Part shown: piece after piece, positions 8,636 to 18,030 of the stretch | Layout: every line of letters begins with the position of its first letter | Position numbering within the stretch: position 1 is the stretch's first letter | Assembly (NCBI RefSeq): GCF_900604315.1 | Contig: NZ_LR026979.1 | Span: 1 to 64,000, forward strand | Length of the DNA stretch: 64,000 nt | Direction: 5' to 3' | Source of the DNA: [Erwinia] mediterraneensis | GTDB lineage: Bacteria > Pseudomonadota > Gammaproteobacteria > Enterobacterales > Enterobacteriaceae | Translations under genes and position numbers: made by a program | The notes under the pieces: generated by a model | Seen by the model: only the letters and a program-made list of their open reading frames with translations | The model's database searches: none | What the model was told of the DNA's origin: nothing

Positions 8636-9652
8636 ATGAAAGCAATGACGTTAGCCGCTCCGGGCGGACTGGATAATCTTCAGCTTACCGATCTGCCTGA
8701 TCCGGGCGACCCTGGCTATGGCGAAATCCGGGTTGCCATTCACGCTACTTCACTTAATTTTCATGATTTGCTGGTGGCTAACGGCACGATGCCGACCGCC
8801 GATCAGCGCATTATGATGGCCGATGGCGCTGGCGTGGTTGAAGCCGTGGGCAACGGCGTGACGGAGTTTCAGGTGGGCGACCATGTGGTCTCCTGTTTTT
8901 TCCCACAATGGCAGGATGGACAGCCCTCTGACACCGTGGGGGATTTCGCCATGACGCCCGGTGATGGGACACACGGGTTCGCTGCCGAATATGTTGTACG
9001 CCCCGCCAGCCATTTTACCCTGGCGCCTGCAGGCTGGAGTCATGCCGAGGCTGCCACCATCACGACGGCGGGCCTGACCGCCTGGCGCGCACTGGTCGGT
9101 GACGCCAGCCTTAAAGCGGGGGATACGGTACTGACGCTGGGTACTGGCGGAGTGTCTGTTACCGCCCTGCAGATTGCCAAAGCGATGGGGGTCCGGGTCA
9201 TTATCACCTCCTCCTCTGACGAGAAACTGGCGCGCGCAAAACAGCTGGGTGCGGATGAGATCATTAATTATCGGGCGCAGCCCGACTGGGGCAAAACCGT
9301 TCGGGATCTGACTAACGGCAGAGGCGCGGATATTGTGATTGAAGTGGGCGGCCCCGGTACGCTGACGCAATCCATTGATGCCGTTCGGGTCGGTGGTCAT
9401 ATTGCGCTGATTGGCGTACTGACGGGGGTTGAGGGGAATATTCCGACCTCCGCGCTGATGGCTAAACAGGCGCGTCTGCAGGGTTTGATCGTTGGCAGCC
9501 GCCGTCAGCAACGCGATTTTGTCAACGCGCTGAATCAAACCGGTATCCGTCCGGTCATTAGCGACCGTTTTGTCTCGCTGGCCGAACTGCCGCGTGCATT
9601 CCGCCATCAGCAGGACGGGGCGCACTTCGGCAAGATCACCGTTGAATGGTGA
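8636..9652 (+). CDS. Zinc-independent MDR oxidoreductase (alcohol dehydrogenase/quinone reductase type)
   Basis: A 338-aa NAD(P)-dependent medium-chain reductase. The N-terminal GroES-like domain covers about residues 1-130 and the Rossmann domain 131-280. The nucleotide motif is GTGGVS, and SSSDEKLARAKQLGADEIINY follows the second strand. The Cys/His zinc ligands and the structural-zinc Cys cluster of true alcohol dehydrogenases are absent, so it belongs with the zinc-free branch. Substrate unknown. It is flanked by the csp terminator and a broken Rpn gene and appears to be transcribed alone. Confidence 0.9.
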   Translation: MKAMTLAAPGGLDNLQLTDLPDPGDPGYGEIRVAIHATSLNFHDLLVANGTMPTADQRIMMADGAGVVEAVGNGVTEFQVGDHVVSCFFPQWQDGQPSDTVGDFAMTPGDGTHGFAAEYVVRPASHFTLAPAGWSHAEAATITTAGLTAWRALVGDASLKAGDTVLTLGTGGVSVTALQIAKAMGVRVIITSSSDEKLARAKQLGADEIINYRAQPDWGKTVRDLTNGRGADIVIEVGGPGTLTQSIDAVRVGGHIALIGVLTGVEGNIPTSALMAKQARLQGLIVGSRRQQRDFVNALNQTGIRPVISDRFVSLAELPRAFRHQQDGAHFGKITVEW

Positions 9653-9818
9653 TGATATCACCCGGATGACCTGTTAATCAGCCACATTCATGTGGCTGAA
9701 ACTGCGGATTATCCATTCCCCGAATAATTTATCCCTTTTCGGGATCTTTCCTGTACCCTCTCCACTCTTTTGTATGAAAAAGTTCTGCTGTCGGATAAGG
9801 CATCGCCAGGGAGGCAGC

Positions 9819-10742
9819 ATGAAGCGCAGCAGCACCCACATCGCATGATGCGGTTTTCAAAACCTTTCTTTCTCACCCCCATACGGTGCGCGACTTTATG
9901 GCATTACATCTGCCGCCTGTCCTGTTGGCGATTTGCGATCTCGCCACCCTGCAGCTGGAGTCCGGCAGTTTTGTTGAAGAAGATCTGCGTCCTTACTACA
10001 GCCATATGCTCTATTCCCTGAAAACTACGTCAGGAGAAGGGTATATCCACGTACTGATTGAACACCAGAGTTCAGTCGACCGCTATATGGCCTTTCGGCT
10101 GATGCGCTACGCCATTGACGCCATGCAGCGCCATCTGAACGCTGGCCATAAAAGCTTACCGCTGGTGATACCGGTTCTGTTCTATCAGGGCAAGCGCAGC
10201 CCCTATCCCTATTCGCTGACTGGCTGCAGTTATTCAGCGAGCCGGAGCAGGCCGCTGCGCTTTATAGCGATGGCTTTCCGCTGGTGGATATTACCGTTAT
10301 CCCGGACGAAGAGATTATGCAACACCGCAGCATGGCTGCCCTGACGTTGTTGCAAAAACAGATTCACCATCGCGATCTGAATGAACTGCTGGAAGCGCTG
10401 GTAACGCTGATGCTGAACGAGTTTATGACCGGACAGCAGGTACTGTCGCTGGTAAACTATATGCTGCAGGCAGGAGAAACGCCGAATGCAGACGCCTTTA
10501 TTCGCAAGCTGGTCCGGCGGGTGCCACAGCATGAGGTCAAACTGATGACCATTGCACAGCAATTAGAGCAAAAAGGCTTAGAAATGGGCAATAAGCGCGG
10601 ACGTCAGGAAGGAATAGCGCCTGGTGAGCGGGAAACTCGTCTGGAAATTGCCCGCACCATGCTGGAAAACGGTATGGACAGCAGCACGGTCATAGAGATC
10701 ACCGGTCTGCCAGAAGAGGATTTGCTGCAGCTTCGCCACTGA
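9819..10742 (+). pseudogene. Rpn family (YhgA-like) PD-(D/E)XK nuclease, frameshifted
   Basis: The start at 9819 has a strong AGGGAGG site and MKRSSTH, but the frame shifts near 9840. The main body then reads [12 protein letters not shown], a conserved IEHQSS catalytic segment and [11 protein letters not shown] up to [11 protein letters not shown] second frameshift near 10215 leads into [14 protein letters not shown] and the tail to TGA 10740-10742. Rpn proteins are DNases linked to recombination and phage defence. The C-terminal ORF (10284-10742, 152 aa) is intact and ends with a small helical motif, ITGLPEEDLLQL. Sequencing error cannot be excluded. Confidence 0.8.
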
Positions 10743-11122
10743 AAGGCGCTTTCTCGTTCGCTTCTTCAGCAAAATCATCGGCGGCTGACCCGCGCCCTTA
10801 TCCGCCGATTATTAATCTAATAAGCCCATAGCAATATAAAACCTCCTCGCTCCCATTGCGGCTCATTGGACATGCCGGACAGCAGAACGCTAAGCCTCCC
10901 TTGCAGCTCACGTAACAGCCACACATCAACTTCTGCCACATAGTCTATGATTGTTCATGGTATGCCGCCTGAATACAGGCACCTTCATGGCTACCCGAGG
11001 AGCGCCGATCCCTTACGGCATCCCTTTCACGCTTACAGATTTATGTTATTGAAGCTCGCATCCCCGGCACGCGACCGGGGGTGCGGTCGATTGCTGATTT
11101 CCGGGATAAACGAGGCCATTGA
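10743..11122. other. Spacer before treZ
   Basis: No gene seen. It must hold the promoter of the tre operon, but no clear -35/-10 pair stands out. Confidence 0.4.
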
Positions 11123-12910
11123 ATGGAGTCCACATCATTTCATAAAAGTTGGGGTGCCGAATACGTAGACGACGGCACCGTTCGCTTTCGTCTCTGGGCA
11201 ACGGGTCAGGAAAGCGTGAAGCTCCGTCTTTCTGGCGAAGAAAAAGAGATGATCCCGAGCGGCGACGGGTGGTTTGAACTGCTGGCAACCGGCGTTTCAC
11301 CCGGTACGGAATACAATTTTGTCCTTGCCGACGGCACGGTCGTACCGGATCCCGCTTCCCGTGCCCAGAAAGCGGACGTTAACGGCCCCTCTCTGGTAAT
11401 CAATCCAGACGATTACACCTGGCAGAACCGCGCCTGGCAGGGCCGTCCATGGACCGAGACGGTCGTCTATGAGATGCATATCGGTACTTTCACGCCGGAA
11501 GGCACCTTCCGCGCGGCGATTGAAAAACTGCCCGGGCTGGCAGAACTCGGCATCACCATGCTTGAGGTGCTGCCGCTTTCACAATTCGGCGGTAACCGTG
11601 GCTGGGGCTATGATGGCGTACTGCTCTATGCGCCACATTCCGCCTATGGTACGCCGGACGATTTCCGCGCCTTTGTCGATGCGGCTCACGGCCATGGCCT
11701 GTCGGTCGTACTCGATATCGTGCTCAACCATTTCGGCCCGGAGGGCAACTATTTGCCGCTGCTGGCCCCTGACTTCTTCCATAAGGAGCGAATGACGCCC
11801 TGGGGCGCAGGTATTGCTTATGATATTGATGCTGCCCGGCGTTATATTGTGGAAGCTCCGCTCTACTGGCTGAAAGAGTTCAATCTTGACGGCCTGCGTT
11901 TCGACGCCATCGATCAGATAGAAGACAGCGCCGACAAGCACGTTCTGATTGAGATCGCCGGGCGTATCCGTGCCGAAATTACCGACCGCCCCATTCATCT
12001 GACCACCGAAGACAGTCGTAATGTCATCTTCCTCCATCCACGTACGGAAACGGGTGACGTGCCGCTCTTTACCGGTGAATGGAACGATGACTTTCACAAC
12101 GCCATCCATGTCCTCGCCACTGGCGAAACCCACGCCTACTATCAGGACTTTGCCCATGAGCCGGAAAAGCTCGTCGCCCGGATTCTGACCGAAGGGTTTG
12201 CTTATCAGGGTGAGGTGTCGCCGCAATCCGGAGAGAAACGCGGCGTAAAAAGCGCCGGACAGCCGCCGGTCGCCTTTGTGGATTTTATTCAGAATCACGA
12301 CCAGGTAGGCAACCGCGCGCAGGGAGAAAGGCTGATTACCCTGGCGGGTGCTGACCGGACGCGGGTACTGCTCGCCACCCTGCTGCTTTCGCCCCATATT
12401 CCGCTGCTGTTTATGGGTGAGGAGTATGGCGAAACAAATCCCTTCCTGTTCTTCACCGATTTCCATGGCGATCTCGCCCGTGCGGTACGTGAGGGACGTG
12501 CGAAAGAGTTTGCCGGTCATGCCGGGCATGAAGGTGAAAGCGTGCCCGATCCCAACGCCCCGGAAACCTTTGAGATGTCAAAACTGGACTGGCAGAAACC
12601 AGACAGTCAGGAAGGTGCGGCCTGGCTGGCGCTAACCCGTCAGCTGCTGGCGCTGCGTCAGCAATATATCGTGCCCTTACTGACTACGGCCGGCGGCAAC
12701 GCAGGAAAAGTGATAAAAACTGCGCAAGGGTTCCTTGCCGTCAGCTGGACGTTCCCGCAGGGCACCCTGTCAATGGCGCTGAATGTGGGTGAGCAATCAC
12801 AGCCGCTGCCCGATCTGCCTGGCGAAACCCTTTTTGCCTGGCCGCAGGCGGCAGAGACGCTGGGGCAGAATGCCATTGTGGTGCGTCTGGACGCGGGGGA
12901 GACAAAATGA
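11123..12910 (+). CDS. treZ: Malto-oligosyltrehalose trehalohydrolase
   Basis: A 595-aa GH13 enzyme that releases trehalose from malto-oligosyltrehalose, the second step of the TreY/TreZ route. An N-terminal CBM48-like domain (about 1-95) precedes the catalytic barrel. Motifs are WGYDGV, DIVLNHFGPEGN (region I), LRFDAIDQI with the nucleophile Asp (region II), LTTEDSRN with the acid Glu (region III) and IQNHDQVGNRAQG (region IV). It overlaps treY by 4 bp (ATGA), so both enzymes are made together. Trehalose is an osmoprotectant and desiccation protectant in plant-associated enterobacteria. Confidence 0.93.
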   Translation: MESTSFHKSWGAEYVDDGTVRFRLWATGQESVKLRLSGEEKEMIPSGDGWFELLATGVSPGTEYNFVLADGTVVPDPASRAQKADVNGPSLVINPDDYTWQNRAWQGRPWTETVVYEMHIGTFTPEGTFRAAIEKLPGLAELGITMLEVLPLSQFGGNRGWGYDGVLLYAPHSAYGTPDDFRAFVDAAHGHGLSVVLDIVLNHFGPEGNYLPLLAPDFFHKERMTPWGAGIAYDIDAARRYIVEAPLYWLKEFNLDGLRFDAIDQIEDSADKHVLIEIAGRIRAEITDRPIHLTTEDSRNVIFLHPRTETGDVPLFTGEWNDDFHNAIHVLATGETHAYYQDFAHEPEKLVARILTEGFAYQGEVSPQSGEKRGVKSAGQPPVAFVDFIQNHDQVGNRAQGERLITLAGADRTRVLLATLLLSPHIPLLFMGEEYGETNPFLFFTDFHGDLARAVREGRAKEFAGHAGHEGESVPDPNAPETFEMSKLDWQKPDSQEGAAWLALTRQLLALRQQYIVPLLTTAGGNAGKVIKTAQGFLAVSWTFPQGTLSMALNVGEQSQPLPDLPGETLFAWPQAAETLGQNAIVVRLDAGETK

Positions 12911-15441
12911 ATATCCCAACTGCGACTTACCGTATTCAGTTCCGTAACGGCATGACTTTCGATCGTGCGGCTGCGCTGGTGCCCTATCTGAAGCAGCTCG
13001 GCATCAGTCATCTTTATGCCTCGCCGATCTTCACCGCCACCGCGGGCTCGACACACGGCTACGATGTTACCGACGCCAATGAAATCGATCCCTCTATCGG
13101 CGGACGCGCAGGCTTTGATCGCATGGCGGCAGCGCTGAAGCAAGCGGGGCTTAGCCTGATCCTCGACATCGTTCCCAATCATATGGCTGCTTCGCTGGAA
13201 AACGCCTGGTGGCGCGATGTCATTGAGCATGGCGAAAACAGCCGCTACGCCCGCTATTTCGATATCGACTGGACGCGCCGCCTGACACTGCCTTTCCTTG
13301 GCGATACGTTTGAAAATGAGCTGGAAAAGGGCGAAATCAGCGTTAAGCCTGACCCGAAAACTGGCCAACCTGCTCTCGTCTGTTACGAAAATTATTACCC
13401 GCTCACCCCGAAAAGCTGGCAGGGGCGCGAGACAGAGGTGCTGAACCTGCGCGACAACGCGCAGATCGCCGCACTCCACGATCGTCAGCCCTGGCAACTG
13501 ATGTGCTGGCGCGAGGCGGCGCGCAATCTCTCTTATCGCCGTTTCTTCGAGATAACCGGTCTTGTCGGGGTTCGGGTCGAAGATAAAGCCGTTTTTGATG
13601 CCACCCACCGCCTGATCCTTGAACTGGTTCATTCTGGTGTGGTCGACGGGCTGCGCATTGATCATGTCGACGGGCTGGCCGATCCGAAAGGCTATCTGGA
13701 GCAACTGCGTCAGCAGGCCGGGCCGGAGTGCTATATCACCGTCGAAAAAATTCTCGGCAAAGGCGAGCATATTTCGACGGACTGGCCGATTTCCGGCACT
13801 ACCGGTTATGAATTTATCGCCTCGCTCTCCAGCGCGCTGGTGGATGGCAAGAAGATCGGGGCACTACATAAAGCGTATGAAGCAGTGACGGGCAAAGCGG
13901 TTGATGTGGAAGCTGAACTGCGTGCTGCCAAGATGCTGATGGCAACCCGTAACTTTGCCGGAGAGTTTTCTTCACTGCTGAAGCTGATCATGCGTCTGGC
14001 CCAGGCGGAGAAGGTAACGCTGGACGAGGAAACGGCGCGTACCACGCTGCGCGAGCTGCTGGTCGCCTTCCCGGTCTACCGCACCTATGGCACTCCTGCG
14101 GGCATGCCGCCAGCCGGCAGGGAGATGCTGCAACAGGTTGTTGAAAATGTCAGAAACAGCGCTCATGCGCCTGATTCTGCCACGCTGGATTTCCTTACCC
14201 GCGTGCTCACTGGTGAGGTCGCTGAATCTGCTGCCCATGATGCGGCCACCTTCCGTACCCGCTTCCAGCAGCTGACCGGACCGCTGATGGCAAAATCGGT
14301 GGAAGATACGCTGTTTTTCCGCCTGAATATGGCACTGGCGCTGAATGAAGTCGGTGCCGAGCCGGTGCCGCCCGCTTTCTCGCCCGACAGCTTCCATCAG
14401 GAGATGCAGACGCGCCTTGAACGGCAACCGGATGCGCTTTCGGGCACCTCGACGCATGATACCAAACGCGGCGAAGATGCCCGCGCCCGGCTCTATGCCA
14501 TCACCGAAGCGCCGGAACTCTGGGCCGCCTGCGTTAACCGCTGGCGTGGGATGAACAAAGCCAGGATTGCGCAACTTGATGATGGCCCGGCACCGGAACC
14601 GGCTGTGGAGTGGATGCTCTATCAGGCGCTGGCCGGCGTCTGGCCTACGACGCAACAACCCCAGGACGCTGCTGGCCTGCAGGCGCTGGAAGCGCGTTTT
14701 TTGCCCTATGTGGAAAAAGCGCTGCGCGAAGCGAAACAACGCACCGACTGGGCCGACAGCAACGCGGATTATGAAAATGCCGTGCTTGATTATGTGCGTC
14801 ATCTGCTGTCACCCGATAATCAGGCTTTTCTGCGCGATTTTATCACTGCCCTGCAGCCCTTTATTCGTGCCGGTCTGGTGAACAGCCTGACACAGACGGT
14901 CGTGAAGCTGACGGCCCCTGGCGTGCCGGATATTTATCAGGGCAGCGAGGCGCTGGATTTTAGCCTGGTGGATCCTGACAACCGACGTGAACCCGATTTT
15001 ACCCTGCTTGAAACCATGCTGTCTGGCGACGAAAAGCCGGATTTTAACAATGAAACGCACTGGCTGAGCGGACGACTGAAGCAGCACGTTATCGCGCAGC
15101 TGCTGCAGGTGCGACAGCAGCAGCCGACGCTGTTTCGCCATGGCGACTACCTGCCACTCGCCGCCACAGGGAAGCGCGCGGAAAATATCCTCGCCTTCGC
15201 CCGGGCAGATCAGGATGCGGCTCTGATCGTTATCCTGCCGCGTCTTGTCTCCCACGCACTGCATGGCAACCTGCCCCTGCCGCAGGCGGAACTCTGGGAA
15301 GAGACGGCTATCGCCCTGCCTGATCAGCTTGCTAACCGTCGTTATCGCGACGTACTGACAGGAGAAGAGATAAGCCTGTCCGGGGAGATCAATGGAGGAT
15401 CAGTCAAGAGTTATCTGTCTGTGATAATCCTGAGTGGTTGA
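12907..15441 (+). CDS. treY: Malto-oligosyltrehalose synthase
   Basis: An 844-aa GH13 enzyme that converts the reducing end of maltodextrins into a trehalosyl unit. The N-terminus TYRIQFRNGMTFDRA and GSTHGYDV are typical of TreY. Active-site motifs are DIVPNHMA, LRIDHVDGLADP with the nucleophile Asp, and YITVEKIL with the catalytic Glu. GTSTHDTKRGED and PDIYQGSE are the usual C-terminal signatures. Length is somewhat above that of many TreY proteins but within range. It starts within the treZ stop and is followed after 71 bp by glgX. Confidence 0.93.
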   Translation: MNIPTATYRIQFRNGMTFDRAAALVPYLKQLGISHLYASPIFTATAGSTHGYDVTDANEIDPSIGGRAGFDRMAAALKQAGLSLILDIVPNHMAASLENAWWRDVIEHGENSRYARYFDIDWTRRLTLPFLGDTFENELEKGEISVKPDPKTGQPALVCYENYYPLTPKSWQGRETEVLNLRDNAQIAALHDRQPWQLMCWREAARNLSYRRFFEITGLVGVRVEDKAVFDATHRLILELVHSGVVDGLRIDHVDGLADPKGYLEQLRQQAGPECYITVEKILGKGEHISTDWPISGTTGYEFIASLSSALVDGKKIGALHKAYEAVTGKAVDVEAELRAAKMLMATRNFAGEFSSLLKLIMRLAQAEKVTLDEETARTTLRELLVAFPVYRTYGTPAGMPPAGREMLQQVVENVRNSAHAPDSATLDFLTRVLTGEVAESAAHDAATFRTRFQQLTGPLMAKSVEDTLFFRLNMALALNEVGAEPVPPAFSPDSFHQEMQTRLERQPDALSGTSTHDTKRGEDARARLYAITEAPELWAACVNRWRGMNKARIAQLDDGPAPEPAVEWMLYQALAGVWPTTQQPQDAAGLQALEARFLPYVEKALREAKQRTDWADSNADYENAVLDYVRHLLSPDNQAFLRDFITALQPFIRAGLVNSLTQTVVKLTAPGVPDIYQGSEALDFSLVDPDNRREPDFTLLETMLSGDEKPDFNNETHWLSGRLKQHVIAQLLQVRQQQPTLFRHGDYLPLAATGKRAENILAFARADQDAALIVILPRLVSHALHGNLPLPQAELWEETAIALPDQLANRRYRDVLTGEEISLSGEINGGSVKSYLSVIILSG

Positions 15442-15512
15442 GTGCTCTGTAGCTGAAAAGGTCATAAACCACTTTATTGCGTGAAATCTGAACTTTTGAT
15501 GAAGAGGGATCA

Positions 15513-17588
15513 ATGTCAAACGGTAAACCTTTTGAAATTACGGCGGGGTATAGCCATCTTCTGGGTGCGAATTTTGATGGCGAAGGGGTTAACTTCGCCC
15601 TCTTTTCTGCGCATGCGGAACGCGTTGAGCTTTGCCTTTACGACCCGAGCGGCCAGCACGAGATCGCCAGACTGGATCTGCCGGAATATACCCACGAAGT
15701 CTGGCATGGTTACGTGCCAGGCCTGTTGCCCGGCGCACTGTACGGTTTTCGCGTGCACGGCCCCTATGATCCGGAAAACGGTCATCGTTTCAATCCCAAT
15801 AAACTGCTGATTGACCCCTATGCGCGTGAGCTGGCAGGCGATATCGACTGGAACGAGGCGCACTTTGCTTACGACCTGCTGCATGAAGATAAAGATCTGA
15901 CTTTCGACACCCGCGACAGCGCACCTTTTACGCCAAAGTGTCGGGTGATCGATCCTTATGAATATGACTGGCAGGACAAAAACCGCCCGGAGATTCCGTG
16001 GCCGAATACGGTGATCTATGAAACCCATGTCAAAGGGTTTACCCAGCTCAATTCCGCCCTGCCTCCGGAGCTACGCGGCACCTTTGACGGCATGGGTCAC
16101 AAGGCAACCGTAGATTATATCAAGAGCCTGGGCATCACTTCGGTGGAACTGCTGCCGGTGCACTGGTTCCCGGACGATCAGCATCTGCTTGATAAGGGGC
16201 TGAAAAATTTCTGGGGTTATAACACGCTCGGCTTCTTCGCGCCCGCTTCACGCTATTACGGCCCGCGCGGTATTCAGGGCTTTCGTGACATGGTGCGGGC
16301 ATTTCATAATGCGGGCATTGAGGTCATCCTCGACGTGGTTTACAACCACACGGCGGAAGGTAATGAGCTTGGCCCGACGCTCTCCTTCAAAGGCATCGAT
16401 AACTTTTCCTATTACCGCACCATGCCGGGCCAACACCGTTATTACATCAACGATACCGGTACCGGCAACACCGTGAATACCTCGCATCCGCGGGTCCTGC
16501 AGATGATCATGGATTCGCTGCGTTACTGGGCCGAGTCGATGCATATCGATGGCTTCCGTTTCGACCTTGGCACCATTCTGGGACGCGAGCCACAGGGCTT
16601 CGATCAGCGCGGCGGCTTTTTCGATGCGATGATGCAGGATCCCCTGCTTTCGCGCCTGAAGCTGATCGGCGAACCCTGGGATATCGGTCCGGGAGGCTAT
16701 CAGGTAGGCGGCTTCCCGCCCGGCTGGGCGGAGTGGAACGACCAGTATCGCGACACGGTGCGTGAATACTGGAAGGGCAACAACGTTTCCACCGATTTTG
16801 CTGCCCGCCTGCTCGGTTCCGGCGATCTGTACGATCTGCGTGGCCGCCGCCCCTGGGCCAGCGTCAACTTTATCACTGCCCATGACGGCTTCACGCTCAA
16901 CGATCTGGTCTCGTACAATGAGAAACATAACGAGGCCAACGGCGAAGATAATAACGACGGCCATAACGATAACCGCTCTTACAACTATGGTGCTGAAGGC
17001 CCCACCGAAGATGAAGGCATTAATGCGGTACGTGAGCGGCAGAAACGTAACTTCCTCGCGACTATCCTCTTTTCCCACGGTACGCCAATGCTGCTGGCGG
17101 GCGATGAATTTGGCCGCAGCCAGATGGGTAACAACAACGGTTATTGTCAGGATAGCGAGATCTCCTGGATTCACTGGGACGATCTGCCCGCCTCCAGCGA
17201 GGCGCTGCGTGAGTTTACCCGGCAGGTTATCCGGTTACGCGCTGAACAACCGCTCCTGCGGCGTGAAAGCTGGCGCGATGGCATGGATATCAAGTGGTTT
17301 AATGCTGGCGGCGGCTTCCAGCAACCGGAGCAGTGGGATGAGGGCTCAACGCTGGGCGTTTACCTGAGCCGTGCGGATCTTCAACAGGAAGAAGGCGTCT
17401 GGCACGATGTACTGATCCTGTTTAATCCGTTCGAGGGCAATGTGCCGTTCCGCATTCCGCAGTTTGGCGAAGGGGGCTGGGTACTTGAGCTCACCACCTC
17501 GGATACTGCTAACCAGGGTATCGTCATTACGCGGGAAAAAGATTTCGATCTGGAGGGTCGCAGTATTGCCCTGTTCCGGAGACCCTGA
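15513..17588 (+). CDS. glgX: Glycogen debranching enzyme GlgX/TreX type
   Basis: A 691-aa isoamylase-type GH13 debranching enzyme. A CBM48 domain lies at about residues 10-100. Catalytic motifs are VVYNHTAEGNE, FRFDLGT, LIGEPWDIGPGGYQ and ITAHDGFTLNDLVSYN. It cleaves alpha-1,6 branches of glycogen and so supplies the linear maltodextrins that TreY and TreZ need. GAGG lies ahead of the start. Its place behind treZ-treY makes it functionally a TreX; the name glgX is used for the family. A long perfect hairpin follows the gene. Confidence 0.92.
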   Translation: MSNGKPFEITAGYSHLLGANFDGEGVNFALFSAHAERVELCLYDPSGQHEIARLDLPEYTHEVWHGYVPGLLPGALYGFRVHGPYDPENGHRFNPNKLLIDPYARELAGDIDWNEAHFAYDLLHEDKDLTFDTRDSAPFTPKCRVIDPYEYDWQDKNRPEIPWPNTVIYETHVKGFTQLNSALPPELRGTFDGMGHKATVDYIKSLGITSVELLPVHWFPDDQHLLDKGLKNFWGYNTLGFFAPASRYYGPRGIQGFRDMVRAFHNAGIEVILDVVYNHTAEGNELGPTLSFKGIDNFSYYRTMPGQHRYYINDTGTGNTVNTSHPRVLQMIMDSLRYWAESMHIDGFRFDLGTILGREPQGFDQRGGFFDAMMQDPLLSRLKLIGEPWDIGPGGYQVGGFPPGWAEWNDQYRDTVREYWKGNNVSTDFAARLLGSGDLYDLRGRRPWASVNFITAHDGFTLNDLVSYNEKHNEANGEDNNDGHNDNRSYNYGAEGPTEDEGINAVRERQKRNFLATILFSHGTPMLLAGDEFGRSQMGNNNGYCQDSEISWIHWDDLPASSEALREFTRQVIRLRAEQPLLRRESWRDGMDIKWFNAGGGFQQPEQWDEGSTLGVYLSRADLQQEEGVWHDVLILFNPFEGNVPFRIPQFGEGGWVLELTTSDTANQGIVITREKDFDLEGRSIALFRRP

Positions 17589-17633
17589 GCGCAAAAAAGA
17601 GAAGTTAAGATTGATATTTTAATAACCTAAATC

Positions 17634-17669
17634 ACGCGTCGCTTTTTATATATTGAAAAAGCGACGCGT
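17634..17669. terminator. Perfect 14-bp inverted repeat after glgX
   Basis: ACGCGTCGCTTTTT and AAAAAGCGACGCGT around an 8-bp AT loop. The A/T run within the stem could make it work as a terminator for either strand, although no T-tract follows. It separates the tre operon from the chemoreceptor gene. Confidence 0.6.
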
Positions 17670-18030
17670 TATTCCTACCCTGGGGTGACATTTTTGCAAA
17701 TTGATTACCTGGAGGTATTTAACCGCATTGCATTTGTTCATTTACGTAACTTTCATGGTCATTTTATTTTTTATTTTATATTACACCAGAAAGACTCATG
17801 TATGCAGTGTTATCCACCGATACATTTCACTCGCCCGCAATTTAAATACCACACTAAAATATTAAAAAATCATTAAAACCTGCATTGTTGAATTTCTTTT
17901 AATTAGCATACAGAAAACCGTTAATTCTCCGACATTACTCTTCGTGAGGAGAAATCGCTTATCCCATAACGTGCCTGTAATTTTCACCTGCATATCCTGT
18001 GGCATGTCAGAAGATTCTTTAGGAGTAATA

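Noticed and set aside
9819..10742. Programmed frameshifting in the Rpn gene
   Set aside because: No slippery heptamer with a downstream structure was seen at either shift, and intact homologues are read in one frame.
10947..11168. 73-aa ORF ahead of treZ
   Set aside because: It overlaps the treZ start in another frame and has no ribosome site or similarity.
12658..13770. Long reverse ORF opposite treY
   Set aside because: An open frame caused by high-GC codon bias of treY; the sense protein is a certain TreY.
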